Position numbers and translations under genes: made by a program
Part shown: positions 21,871 to 33,220 of the stretch, piece by piece
How the letters are laid out: each line of letters opens with the position of its first letter
How positions within the stretch are numbered: the stretch's first letter is position 1
Source of the DNA: Plazaster borealis
Taxonomy: Eukaryota > Echinodermata > Asteroidea > Forcipulatida > Labidiasteridae
Direction of reading: 5' to 3'
Length of the DNA: 64,000 nt
Assembly: GCA_021014325.1 (NCBI GenBank)
Contig: CM037472.1
Coordinates: 2,542,001 to 2,606,000, forward strand
Notes under the pieces: generated by a model
Told to the model about the DNA's origin: nothing
Seen by the model: only the letters and a program-made list of their open reading frames with translations
Databases searched by the model: none

Positions 21871-22320
21871 TGGCCCCACAACTTATCACTTGCGAATAGC
21901 GCCCATTACCCATCATTGCCCATGCTCAGGCCCTTTCTCCAGTCCACCCCGTATCCCTGTATCCGCATATATCCACTTCCCGGTACCTGCTTTGGACTTA
22001 GCCATTTACCCAACTCCACATTCGATATGTTGTGTTAGCTGGCCCCATTACTTATCACTTGCGAATAGCGCCCTCTTCCCTTGCTCCGGCCCTTTCTCCA
22101 GTCCACCCCGTATCCCAGTATCCGCGTATCCACTTCCCGGTACCTGCTTTGGACTTAGCCATTTACCCAACTCCACATTCGATATGTTGTGTTAGCTGGC
22201 CCCATTACTTATCACTTGCGAATAGCACCCTCTTCCCATGCTCCGGCCCTTTCTCCAGTCCACCCCGTATCCTAGTATCCGCGTATCCACTTCCCGGTAC
22301 CTGCTTTGGACTTGGCCAAT
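21871..22320 (+). repeat. Three tandem copies of a ~160-bp repeat
   Basis: Copies start with tggcccc at 21,871, 22,040 and 22,198. Each contains acttatcacttgcgaatagc, gccctttctccagtccaccc, ccacttcccggtacctgctt and ggacttagcc. The third is truncated. Open frames across this array follow from the repeat and are not genes. Confidence 0.85.
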
Positions 22321-22478
22321 TTCTACAATACTCAATACCGTACACACTCGCTCATCAATTGCCCACACCAAAAGATAGGCCTACTTTAAACTTGTACCCT
22401 CTTGCAAAGAACTCCGACAAGATCCAGCGTATCCATTCATTTCAAAAGGGTCATTTCCGAGTGGCAGGGTATTCTGCA

Positions 22479-23487
22479 ATTGGGTCTTTCCATAAATAAG
22501 GGGGCCAAAGCGTGACATGGTGTTTATGTTATATCTCAAAAGATAATGTACTTTCTATATTCTTTGCATACAAGTGGTGGGGATAGCTCATACGTTTAAT
22601 GTATAACTTCAATTTCTCGAATCAGATGTTTTGTTTTCATATACGATCCAAAACTATCCATCACACTGTAACGGAGACACCGGTGTCTCAGTTACAGTGT
22701 GAAGTGTGAAACTTGTGACTTGTTTTGCCATAAATTAGTAGGTTTTCATTAAAAATTTAAATTTCAAAGGGTAATATGTAAACATCATTGGTATACTGTC
22801 ATTCAGCTATTTTCAATGAAAACCTTCAAACGTTGGCCAAGCAGTAAAGGCCGACAGTTTTACGCGTAACCGTGACACTGGTGTCTTTGTTACACCGTGA
22901 CTCAAAAAGTCCTGTCTCTATTATTATGCATCATAAATGTCTGAATCTAGCAAAGTGCATAGTAATACATGCTACATACATGTACATGTAGCAGGTATTA
23001 CATATATGCATTTTGCTTGATTCAGACATTTATGATGCATAATAAGAGAGACAGGACTTTTTGAGTCACGGTGTAACAAAGACACCAGTGTCACGGTTAC
23101 GCGTAAAACTGTCGGTTTTTACTGCTTGGCCAACATTTGAAGGTTTTCATTGAAAATAGCTGAATTACAGTATACCAATGATGATGTTTACATATTACCC
23201 TTTGAAATTTAAATTTTCAATGAAAACCTACTAATTTATGGCAAAACAAGTCACAAGTTTCACACTTCACACTGTAACTGAGACACCGGTGTCTCCGTTA
23301 CAGTGTGATGGATAGTTTTGGATCGTATATGAAAACAAAAAATCTGATTCGAGAAATTGAAGTTATACATTAAACGTATGAGCTATCCTCACCATATGAA
23401 CATGCAAAGAATACAGAAAGTAAATTACATTTTGAGAAATAACACCATGTCCTGCTTTGGCACCCTACTTTATGGAAAAACCCAATT
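22479..23487. mobile_element. 1,009-bp near-perfect palindrome
   Basis: The left arm begins aattgggtctttccata and the right arm ends tatggaaaaacccaatt. The arms, about 500 bp each, agree along their length, with the centre at catacatgtacatgtagc near 22,982. Each arm contains its own perfect palindrome: gagacaccggtgtctc at 22,672-22,687 and again near 23,280-23,295. Another is an imperfect gacactggtgtc site. No coding sequence is seen. It is probably a long fold-back or palindromic DNA transposon. Confidence 0.85.
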
Positions 23488-23492
23488 ACTCC

Positions 23493-23630
23493 ATTTTTTT
23501 TTTATGGCCCCGATCCGACAGTATGACATACTTTTGTACCTTGTAGTATGACATATTTGTGTACATGTACCTTGTAGTACAAGGTACAAAAATATGTCAT
23601 ACTGTCGGATCGGGGCCATAAAAAAAAATT
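23493..23630. mobile_element. 138-bp inverted repeat, arms about 50 bp
   Basis: Left: atggccccgatccgacagta then tgacatacttttgtacc. Right: the complement, ending cggatcggggccat. Both ends have homopolymer T or A. It lies five bases from the 1-kb palindrome. Confidence 0.8.
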
Positions 23631-23639
23631 GCCCACCGA

Positions 23640-24500
23640 AAAAGTTTCATCAAACACTTTTTCAATTCACAATTCACAATGATCAAATCATGTGACTGAA
23701 CATTCTGCTGAGCATTCTGGGGAAAAAAATAAAGGCTTAAAGAAGCCATGTGCCTTATATTTTCTAATAATAGTCTGGAGAATTCTTTTTGTAACCCTCT
23801 TGTCATTATTTTTATTATTATCAAAATTTAAACATTGGCTTGGTGATTCAATTATCACTGTTGATTTGTATGCTTTATTATAAATGTTAAGAAACATAAA
23901 AAGACAAAAAACTAAATATAAATCAGATTTGAAAGCCAAGAATTATTTCCTTTTTTTTTAAATTTTTTTTATAAATAGTTTTTGCAAATTACCATGGTAA
24001 TTTTTAAAATGAAATAAAAAATATTTTGAATAAAATGAAGACAACTGCTGGCTATAGAGTCATACACAAAGTCTCACAGACACTTGTAGTTGTTTCTTCC
24101 ACTTATGGCTTCACGGGGACACCATACTTGTTTGCCTTGAAAACAGTTAAAACTCAAAACAAATGGGACGCTATTGAAGTCATCGAAGATCGGTGCGTGG
24201 TGTGAAAGTTTCAATGTCCATCAAGTTTTAATGAATGTTTGCATACTTCTTATAAACAAAGGAAGCCAATTAGGGCATCAGTTGATATATGGCATCATTT
24301 TTTTTTTTCAATTCAAAGAAAAAGCTATGGTACATGTACCCCGAAAACCGGCGACTATAGGATATACACTATCTTCTTCAGGATGTGAAATAATTTTTCG
24401 AATAGAAACCTATGTTTTATGCCGAGATCCCCCCCCCTCCAGATGTCACTTACCGTAGATCATTACTGTAGCTCATCCGCGGCTTGTAGTCTGTACTGCT
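23640..24500. other. No supported gene
   Basis: AT-rich sequence with no exon or repeat I can support. Confidence 0.4.
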
Positions 24501-24506
24501 AGACCT

Positions 24507-24898
24507 AGACCAAGTAACTGGGGCGGAGTACTCCTTTTTGACATCATCGGTCGTACTGGCGCCCCAGCGTATTGAAGTATTTGCCCTGAGCAAAACTTAT
24601 CCAACTCTCGATTGGATTTTAGACGGGTGCCCTGCCTCAACCGTGACGACTACATGTACAGTACGTGGTTTGAGGTAGGGCACCCAACCGTGATAATAAC
24701 AGCGCGGTTGAGGCAGGACACCCGTCTAAAATTTGGCAGGTGCCCTGCCTCAACCGCGTGGTCATCATGGTTAAGGCAGGGCACCCGTGTATAATTGAGT
24801 TTTGCTCAGGGAAAGAACTTCGATACGCTTGGGCGCTAGTACGACCGATGATGTCAAAATTTTGAAAAAGGAGCACGGCGCCCCCAGTTACTGGGTCT
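24507..24898. mobile_element. 392-bp palindromic MITE, AGACCCAGTAACTGGGG family
   Basis: The ends are agaccaagtaactggggcg and cgcccccagttactgggtct. Arms of roughly 110 bp match in inverted order (ctcctttttgacatcatcgg, gccctgagcaaaact). The interior carries four variants of gggtgccctgcctcaacc, in both orientations. Shorter members of the family are at 26,750-26,851 and 3,598-3,677. Confidence 0.75.
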
Positions 24899-26369
24899 AC
24901 TGTACTGCATGATCTGATTGGCTATCATGCAAAAGTAATGGTGCCCTCTGTTTCCCAGTAAGACAATTCAACTCCATGACCTCACACATTTTTATTTTTC
25001 AGTTTCAAGAACAGAAGATTGCTTTTTGAAAATTCCACATCCTTAATTTTGAAAATTATTGTTGGTGCTGAAATTCTTTTTCAATCCATACATAAAGTAC
25101 AACTAAAGGAGACCTTAAACTACGATGAGAATGTTTAAAAAGCGGACGGTTTTTTGTTTGATTTTGCCAATTATGGATAGCCAAATGTTCCTAACCTATG
25201 GACTCTTTTTGTTGTACAGTCATGCAATCCTCCCGAATTGGGAGGATTACGATTAGTGCAAAGGCCAATTTAGTCCCGATGGTGGCAGACTGGAGGGTTA
25301 CAAACCATAGGGTGCTATGTACATGTATCCAATTTTGGCAATTTCCAGCCACTTCAGTCAGACCAGTGACCAGATTTGCCCAATTTTTACCAATCCCAAA
25401 ACTAAAACGCATTCTAAGAACACAGATTTTTTCTTCTTTGTGTAATAAAACAATTTAGAACACTTGGCCTAATCGTCATACAGAAAATATTTTTCAGAAA
25501 AAGAATGACAAAAAACTTGCCAAAGACTGACTGAACTGTTAATTTTTGTCTCTGTGTAGTAGGGGGCTAGTGTCAACTGTGCACTTCAGTGTTAAAGTCT
25601 TGTTGCATGAACTCAGGCTGTATCCGAAGTGGCGGCTACAGCTATGGCTATGACTGTTGCCAAGGGTGTTGCTAAGGACGTACTTACTTCAACACATGAC
25701 GAAGAAATCTAGCCAGCTTGCCATGTCTGTTACATGTGTAGGACTATTCACTGTTGATTGGTCAGTTTGGTCCATAGAGATGCCCCCATGACTTTGTGAA
25801 AGATGCTAAAAATGTACATCCGCTCAATTACCTGATCAAACAATTTGTTGGTGGGGTGCTACTGTAGATTACCCTACATTTGGAATTTGCTAAAAACCTT
25901 GTGATATAAAATCAAATCAAAGGCCTACTCCTTGAGCGTAATTTTGTTGTCCACAATTTTTACGTAATTTCAACTTGTTCGATCATAGTTCAGGTTAATA
26001 ATATCTTTTTCAATGTTAAGTTAATGTTAGAATGATCAAGCACCAGTACCAACATCTGGTTTTGACAACCACATTTTTGGGGGTTCCCTTCCTATCTTGC
26101 CAACAATGAGGTGATCAACCGCCACAATCTACTGGAGACCAGACTGGTTTATATACCTAATGTGCCCAGAATGAAGTACATGAAGATGCAAACCAATTTT
26201 TGTGTGGTTACCGGTATGGCGCCCTCTTACTTTAAATGCTCAAAGCATTAGCAAATTCAATTGTTGCTGCAATTGAAGGAAAACATAAATCACACACCTT
26301 TCACAAAATATTTTTTTTAAATTGCTTTATTTGATTATTGTATTTATTGTTTCTTTCATTTGCATGTAG

Positions 26370-26477
26370 GTTTGCTACAGAAATGCCATTGTCAGATAAA
26401 GTCTACCTCTCAAAAAGTAGATGTCTGATTTGATGCTGCCGAGTGTCAAGATTCAACGATGTCTTCTCCATCAACGG
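26370..26477 (+). other. Exon X, copy 1 (108 nt)
   Basis: Acceptor tttcatttgcatgtag, donor CGG|GTAAAT. Core: gtctacctctcaaaaagtag then atgtctgatttgatg. All three frames contain stops. Near the 3' end an ATG opens MSSPST and runs out through the donor in phase 1. Homologous to three later copies and, in the core, to every other exon type listed below. Confidence 0.6.
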
Positions 26478-26503
26478 GTAAATTTATCAACAACCAATAA
26501 TTA

Positions 26504-26692
26504 GAGATAATAATAGTGGCTTCTTATATAGGGCACATTATTCGTCACTCAGTGACGCTCAAAAGGCGTTTCAACATTCAATATTTTCCAGCAAGGTATT
26601 GTGGAGCTACGTTTTTGAAGTTTTAGACCAATATCTTTACATAGCACCATGTAATGGTTTACAAGGTGCTGTGGTGCAATATGCTGCCCATC
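26504..26692 (-). mobile_element. SINE, 3' part only
   Basis: It matches the 3' half of the SINE at 28,692-29,115 (attagagataataatagtgg, cttacaaggtgctgtgg as read on plus). It stops at atatgctgcccatc, lacking the tRNA-like head. Confidence 0.7.
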
Positions 26693-26696
26693 CCCT

Positions 26697-26906
26697 TTTA
26701 AACATTCTCATTGTAGTTTAAGGTCTCCTTTTTGTTTATGTATGGAAACAGACCCAGTAACTGGGGCGCTGTACTCCTTTTCTCAAAATTTTGACATCTT
26801 CTACCGAAGATGACAAAATTCCAAAATTTAAGCGCCCCAGTTACTGGGTCTATTTCCATTCATAAACAAAAAGGAGACCTTAAACTACAATGAGAATGTT
26901 TAAAAA
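26697..26906. repeat. 210-bp palindrome around a MITE
   Basis: The arms ttttaaacattctcattgta and tacaatgagaatgtttaaaa extend inward through aaggtctcctttttgtttatg and its complement. At the centre is a 102-bp MITE of the AGACCCAGTAACTGGGG family (26,750-26,851). The right arm is the start of the next tandem unit, so the left arm is an inverted copy of that start. Confidence 0.75.
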
Positions 26907-27380
26907 GTGGATGGTTTTTGTTTGATTAGGCCAATTATGGATCTGCTCCCCTAACCTACATAGACTCTTTTGTCGTACAGTCATTGGCATTGGATGAGGG
27001 TTACGATTATTGCAACTTAGGCCAATACTCCTGATGGTGGCAGACTTGAAGGTTACAAATTGGGGGACCCGTGCAATAAGTTATGTTTCCAATTGTGACC
27101 ATTTCCAGCCACTTCTGTCAGACCAGTGACCAGATTTGCAAAGTTTTCACCACTCCCAAAAATTTAAACGCATATTCTAAGAACACAGATTTTTTCTTCG
27201 TTGTGTATGAAACAGTTTAGAACACTTAGCCTAAATGTCATATTATACAGAAAATATTTTTCAGAAAAAGACAAAAAACTTGCCAAAGACTGACTGAACT
27301 GTTAACTTTTGTCTTTGTGTAGTAGGGGGCTAGTGTCAACTGCGCATGTCAGGGCTGTAGTCTTGTTGCATGTACTCAGA

Positions 27381-27514
27381 CCGTATCCAAAGTGGCAGCT
27401 ACAGCTATGGCTATCATGACTGTTGCCAATGGGTGTTGCTAAGGATGTACTGTACTTCAATACATGATGACGCTGAAATCTAGCCATAGCTGTAGCCGCT
27501 AATTCAGACATGGC
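27381..27514. mobile_element. 134-bp inverted-repeat element
   Basis: ccaaagtggcagctacagct and agccatagctgtagccgcta are the inverted ends. Related to 4,455-4,527 and to a partial copy at 25,617-25,720. Confidence 0.6.
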
Positions 27515-28563
27515 CTCAGTCTTGCAATTCAACCTGGGTACAGCCAAGGCTAGCCAGCTTGCCATGTCTGTTAGGACTATTCATTACTTCACGTTGATTG
27601 GTCGGTTTGGTCCATAGAGATACCCCATGATTTGTCATTAATCCTTTCAATTGTATGCGACCTTCAAATTTACAAATTGACACCCACAAGGATTCAAACA
27701 ACTCGGGCATTCTTTGGTAAATTTTGTTTTTCCCTGCAAATGTTTTTTCCGATGAATGTTGTGTCTTCTAAATTACTTCATAATGCAATTTGTGTCCTTA
27801 AAATGTGCCTGCAACCAGCCTTACAAAGGCCACTTGGAAGAAGAAGGTGTGCATAGTACAAACGGCACTTTGAGCTATTACAAAGTATTGAAATCCTGAC
27901 AAATTAGTGCCATAAATACTGCCAATCTGTTTTAGAGTAAACCATGGTCGAAGCGCAATCCAGACCTGACTTTGTGGAAGATGTGGCTAAAAATTTACAT
28001 GTACATATCCACTCAATTACCTGATCAAAAACTTGCTGGGAATGATACTGTAGATTACCCTCATCCATTTCATCTGGAATTTGCTGGATTTAAACGCAAA
28101 CCTTGTGATATAAAATCAAATCAAATACTCCTTGAGCGTACCTTTGTTGTCCACAATTCAAAATGTAATTTCAACTTGCTCATAGTTTAGGTTAATAATA
28201 TCCTTTTCAATGTTAAATGAATGTTAGAGAGATTAAGAACCAGTACCAACATCTGGTTTTGACAACCACATTTTTGGGGGTTCCCTTCCTATCTTGCCAA
28301 CAATGAGGTGATCAACCGCCACAATCTACTTGAGACCAGACTGGTTTAAATACCATATGTGCCCAGAATAAAGTACATGTACATGTATTATAAGATGCAA
28401 ACCAATTGTTTTGTGATTACCGGTATGGCGCCCTCTTATGGTCAAAGCATTAGCAAATTGTTTCTGCAGTTGAAGGAAAACAATATCACACCCCTTTCAC
28501 AAAATGTTTTTTTTATTGCTTTATTTGATTAATGTGTTTATTGTTTCTTTCATTTACATGTAG

Positions 28564-28671
28564 GTTTGCTACAGAAACGCCATTGTCAGATGAAGTCTAC
28601 CTCTCCAGAAGTAGATGTCTGATTTGATGCTGCTGAGTGTCAAGATTCAACGATGTCTTCTCCATCAACAG
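28564..28671 (+). other. Exon X, copy 2 (108 nt)
   Basis: Acceptor tttcatttacatgtag, donor ACAG|GTAAAT. Same layout as copy 1: core gtctacctctccagaagtag, TGA, then ATG TCT TCT CCA TCA ACA G at the 3' end. Confidence 0.6.
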
Positions 28672-28691
28672 GTAAATTTATCAACAACCAA

Positions 28692-29115
28692 TAACTAGAG
28701 ATAATAACAGTGGCTTCTTATATAGCGCACATATCTGTCTCTCAGTGACGTTTCAACATTTGTTATTTTCCTGCAAGGTATTGTGGAGCTACGTTTTTGA
28801 AGTATGAGACCAATTCCTTTACATAGCACCATGTAATGGTTTACAAGGTGCTGTGGGGCAATATGCTGCCCATCAAACCAGGAACACCAAGGCGAACCCC
28901 TTCTTTTTTTTGATAAGTGATATTGGTTCTTTTACGTGCATTACACAACACACGGGACCAACGGCTTTACATCCCATCCAAAGGACGCAGCAATAATGGT
29001 TAAGTGTCTTGCTTAAGGACACAAGTGTCACGACCAGGACTCGAACCCACACTCTGCTGAACAGAAACACCAGAGCTTGAGTCCGGTGCCCTTATCCACT
29101 CAGCCACGACACGCC
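28692..29115 (-). mobile_element. Full-length SINE with tRNA-Leu-like head
   Basis: On the minus strand the element starts ggcgtgtcgtggctgagtgg (A box), with an anticodon arm ccggaCTCAAGCtctgg (CAA in the loop position), a long variable arm, and gtgggttcgagtcc (B box). The body follows, with ttaagcaagacacttaacc and gatgggatgtaaagcc. The 3' end is cttcttatatagcgcac as read on plus. The long variable arm and CAA loop indicate derivation from tRNA-Leu. Copies: 30,888-31,310, 39,828-40,237 and the fragment at 26,504. Confidence 0.8.
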
Positions 29116-30092
29116 ACAAGAGATGCATCAAGAGATTTTTGGACAGTATGATGATACTAGGCTTTAACCACCTAACGTCAAACTGCTATTAAAACATTTT
29201 TTTACTTCACCTCTGTATGCAGTAAATTTTTGGAATTTTTGAAATAATTTATTTGAGAATATCATTATACAGTAAAACCATTGATTAAACAAAGTAAAGG
29301 CAAAAAACATTCTCTTAAAATGCACAAGGATTTGTTGTTCTCTTTGAAGAAAAAGTGGAATGTCTTCACCAGAAAACCAGCTGCCATAATCTTTGGCCGA
29401 TAATTGGCCATGGTACTCTGGAATCTTGAATTTTCCTCCCATACATGTATGCCAAATAAAATGATAAACAATGGTGGCAGCCTATCGATCTCTCATAGTC
29501 CTCGTTTGTACAACAAAAAGACTGGAAGCGAGAATTACACAATAACCCCTGAAACAAGGGAGATTAGAAGGAAGAGAGATTGTTGAATTCCAGTACCCTT
29601 TGTCCCCCTTTAAAACGAAAAGGTGTATGTATGTCTTTCGCCGTTAACTGGTTAAGAAAAATATGTAAACACTTTAAGAACAAAATTACAATTCTGGCGT
29701 AAAAGAAGTTTCATAGCAAAGATCAAATTTTAAAAGAAAATTGTAGGCGATAAGTGGTTAAGTGAAAAATACAAGTGGGCAATTCCACATGTAAGACATT
29801 TTAGAACTGCCATGCATTGCAAAAATGGGTGTCAGGAATTCATAATGATTTAATGGATGTAACAATTGCATCAGGATAATTAATAATATTTTTGGTTCTA
29901 CACTGATGTGAGACAAACACTGAATACTCGGTGCATTCTGAGGTTTGCGAGTATACAGGTTTATCACATATTTGTGAAAGGGTAAAACAAAAGCGGGACC
30001 AATAACTAACTGAAAGGGTAAAAAAAGGGTCATCTCAAACTATTAAAGCTAAAGTCGATCTTTATTTTGTTTTCTTTGTTTGCATGATACAG
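29116..30092 (+). repeat. Intron block present in three copies, empty MITE site
   Basis: The stretch from gatgcatcaagagatttttgg to cagcgagggtt corresponds to 31,311-32,690 and 40,238-41,618. It lacks the MITE found in the other two. At 29,674-29,677 there is a single TTAA within cactttaagaacaaaa, the intact target site. Short reading frames here are not genes. Confidence 0.7.
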
Positions 30093-30194
30093 CGAGGGTT
30101 ATCACCTCCACAGAGATACTCATCAACCAAGTAGATGTCTGAGACCTGCAGTACAATGAGTCTGGGAAATGAACTGCTCTCTCCTGTATAACAG
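30093..30194 (+). other. Exon Y, copy 1 (102 nt)
   Basis: Acceptor ttgtttgcatgatacag, donor ACAG|GTAAGG (perfect consensus). Spliced in phase 1 after an X exon it would read ARVITSTEILINQVDV and stop. The 3' half includes caatgagtctgggaaatg, shared with exon Z. Confidence 0.6.
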
Positions 30195-30758
30195 GTAAGG
30201 GAAACTCCTGAACATTAAAACAGTTGCTAATGTAAACCAACAATATTCCTCCTCAAGACTGTTATTACTTCAAGTCACACCATAAACTCAAGAATACATG
30301 TAGAATGTTTCTGCATCATAAAATGGTATGTGAAAGAACAAGAAAGTTTGCTAAATGTCTTTGCTAAAATTTCCACTTGCTTAATCATAGTTTAGGTTAA
30401 TAATATCCTTTTCAATGTAAAATGAATGTTAGAATGATCAAGCACCAGTACCAACATCTGGTTTTGACAAACACAATTTGTTGGGTTCCCTTCCTATCTT
30501 GCCATCAATGAGGTGATCAACCGCCACAATCTACTGGAGACCAGACTGGTTTAAATACCTAATGTGTCCAGAATGAAGTACATTAAGATGCAAACCAATT
30601 GTTTTGTGATTACCGGTATGGCGCCCTCTTATGGTCAAAGCATTAGCAAATTGTTTCTGCAATTGAAGGGAAAAAAAATCACACACCTTTCACAAACTGT
30701 TTTTTTTAAATTGCTTTATTTGATTAATGTATTTATTGTTTCTTTCATTTACATGTAG

Positions 30759-30866
30759 GTTTGCTACAGAAATGCCATTGTCAGATGAAGTCTACCTCTC
30801 CAGAAGTAGATGTCTGATTTGATGCTGCCGAGTGTCAAGATTCAACGATGTCTTCTCCATCAACAG
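30759..30866 (+). other. Exon X, copy 3 (108 nt)
   Basis: Acceptor ttcatttacatgtag, donor ACAG|GTAAAT. Same length and layout as the other X copies. First exon of duplication copy A. Confidence 0.6.
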
Positions 30867-30887
30867 GTAAATTTATGAATAACCAAT

Positions 30888-31310
30888 AATTAGAGATAAT
30901 AATAGTGGCTTCTTATATAGCGCACATATCCGTCACTCAGTGATGCTTCAACATAATTGTTATTTTCTTGCAAGGTATTGTGGAGCTACGTTTTTGAAGT
31001 ATGAGACCGATTCCTTGACATAGCATCATGTAATGGTTTACAAGGTGCTGTGGCGCAATATGCTGCCCATCAAACCAGGAACACCGATGCGAACGCCTTC
31101 TTTTTTCGATAAGTGCACTGGGTTCTTTTACGTGCATTACAGAACACGAACCAACGGCTTAACATCCCATCCAAAGGACGCAGCAATAATGGTTAAGTGT
31201 CTTGCTTAAGGACACAAGTATGTCACGAACGGGACTCGAACCCACACTCTGCTAAACAGAAACACCAGAGCTCGAGTCCGGTACCCTTATCCACTCAGCC
31301 ACGACACGCC
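30888..31310 (-). mobile_element. SINE with tRNA-like head, copy A
   Basis: Same family and position relative to exon X as 28,692-29,115. The anticodon-loop base differs (CTCGAGC). Inherited with the unit, not inserted separately. Confidence 0.8.
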
Positions 31311-31874
31311 ACAAGAGATGCATCAAGAGATTTTTGGACAGTTTGATGATACTAGGCTTTAACCACCTAACGTCAAACTGCTATTAAAACATTTTTTTAC
31401 TTCACCTCTGTATGCAGTAAATTTTTGGAATTTTTGAAATAATTTATTTTGAGAATATCATTATACATTAAAACCATTGATTAAACAAAGTAAAGGCAAA
31501 AAACATTCTCTTAAAATGCACAAGGATTTGTTGTTCTCTGTGGAGAAAAAGTGGAATGTCTTCACCAGAAAACCAGCTGCCATAATCTTTGGCCGATAAT
31601 TGGCCATGGTATGCTGGAATCTTGAATTTTCCTCCCATACATGTATGCTGTATGCCAATGATAAACAATGGTGGCAGCCTATCGATCTCTCATAGTCCTC
31701 GTTTGTACAACAAAAAGACTGGAAGCGAGGATTACACAATTACCCCTGAAACAAGGGAGATTAGAAGGAAGAGAGATTGTTGAATTCCAGTACCCTTTGT
31801 CCCCCTTTAAAACTAAAAGGTGTGTGTATGTCTTTCGCCGTTAACTGGTTAAGAAAAGTATGTAAACACTTTAA

Positions 31875-32248
31875 AGGTATCGTACACGTTTGGTAATGAC
31901 TCAAAACAAATATTAGGATAAAAACTTATTTGGTAACAAGCAACGGAGAGCTGTTAATATTATGTAGTATAAAACATTGTAGGAAACAAGTCCCTCTGAA
32001 GTAACGTAGTTTTTGAGAAAGAGGTAATTTCTCACTAAAATTAGAACAACTTCTTGGAAGAAGTTTTTATTCCTATCTGAAAGCACACAAATTTGTACAA
32101 CAAGGGTGTTTTTTCTTTCATCATTTTCTTGCATCTTCGAATCACCAATTGAGCCCAAATTTTCGCAGGCTTGTTATTTTATGCATATGTTGGGATACAC
32201 CAAATGAGAACACTGGTCTTTGACAATGTCCAAATGTGTTCAGTGCCT
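31875..32248. mobile_element. 374-bp TTAA MITE, copy A
   Basis: Flanked by TTAA (31,871-31,874 and 32,249-32,252). Termini aggtatcgtacacgtttggt and the complement of gtccaaatgtgttcagtgcct, matching in inverted orientation. The interior contains gaacaacttcttggaagaag and gggtgttttttctttcatc. TTAA duplication is the hallmark of piggyBac-type transposition. No transposase, so non-autonomous. Confidence 0.85.
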
Positions 32249-32690
32249 TTAAGAACAAAATGACATTTCTGGCGTAAAGGAAGTTTCATTGCAGAGATCA
32301 AATTTTAAAAGAAAATTGTAAGAGATAAGTGGTTAAGTGAAAATACAAGTGGGCAATTCCACATGTAAGACATTTTACAAATGCCATGCATTGCAAAAAT
32401 GTGTTTAAATTTTTCTCTCACTTGGGTGTCAGGATATCATAATGATTTAATGGATGTAATAATTGCATCAGGATAAAGAATAATATTTTTATTCTACATT
32501 GATGTGAGACAAACACTGAATACTCCGTGCTTTCTGAGGTTTGCGAGTATACAGTTTTTATCACACATTGGTGAAAGGGTAAAACAAAGGTGGGACCAAT
32601 AATTAACTAAATGAAAGGGAAAAAGTGTCATCTCAAACTATTAAAGCTAAAGTCGATCATTATTTTGTTTTCTTTGTTTGCATGATACAG

Positions 32691-32813
32691 CAAGAGTTAT
32701 CATCTCCACAGAGATACTCATCAACCAAGTAGATGTCTAAGACCTGCAGTTGATAAGCTTCCTAACAATGTACAATGAGTCTGGTAAATGAACTGCTCTC
32801 TCCTTTATAACAG
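32691..32813 (+). other. Exon Y2, copy A (123 nt)
   Basis: Acceptor tttgcatgatacag, donor ACAG|GTAAGG. Phase-1 reading: ARVIISTEILINQVDV then TAA. It carries a 21-nt insertion (ttgataagcttcctaacaatg) relative to Y1. Confidence 0.6.
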
Positions 32814-33220
32814 GTAAGGGAAACTCCTGAACATTCAAACAGTTGTTAATGCAAACCAACAATATTCCTCTTCAAGACTGTTTTTACCTCAATTCACACC
32901 ATAAACCCAAGACTAGAACAAGAAAGTTTGCTAAATGTCTTTCTTGAACTAAAAACACTCATCAAATTCATTTTGAATATTACTATTTAGACAAGTGAGA
33001 ACTGATGCAAATTAAAGTAGATGTAAAATAGGCTACTTTGGCAAATTTGATTGAACAAATTGAATTATATGAAATATTAAGTCAGCATTTATGGCTCATC
33101 AGATTTCATTGACAAGGTCAAGTTGATACCACCAGGGGAGGGCTAGTTCATTTGACATTTTCCTTTTTCTTGTGCCATAATGTGTTACATCTGTACAATG
33201 TTTCCTTTAACCTTTCACAG

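Larger units (their letters stand above)
25083..26692 (+). repeat. Oldest unit of the short-exon tandem array
   Basis: The unit begins with ggagaccttaaactacgatg and includes a worn ggctacagctatggct segment (25,617-25,720). Near 25,984 it has the aataatatctttttcaatg block that precedes each type-X exon, then exon X and part of a SINE. The same order recurs from 26,855, and from the SINE-preceding block again at 30,369 and 39,311. Confidence 0.75.
26855..28691 (+). repeat. Second unit of the tandem array
   Basis: It repeats the order of 25,083-26,692: ggagaccttaaactacaatg, ttgccaaagactgactgaac, the ggctatggct inverted repeat (27,381-27,514), ttaataatatccttttcaatg, then exon X. X exons of units 1, 2 and 3 are 2,194 and 2,195 bp apart. 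Confidence 0.75.

Noticed and set aside
21890..22499. Open frames of 101 and 155 codons
   Set aside because: They follow from the ~160-bp tandem repeat and end when the repeat ends.
28692..29115. Functional tRNA-Leu gene at the SINE head
   Set aside because: It is joined to a conserved non-tRNA body present in several copies.
30780..30815. let-7 precursor on the minus strand of exon X
   Set aside because: Only the GAGGTAG heptamer matches; there is no let-7 mature sequence or long hairpin.
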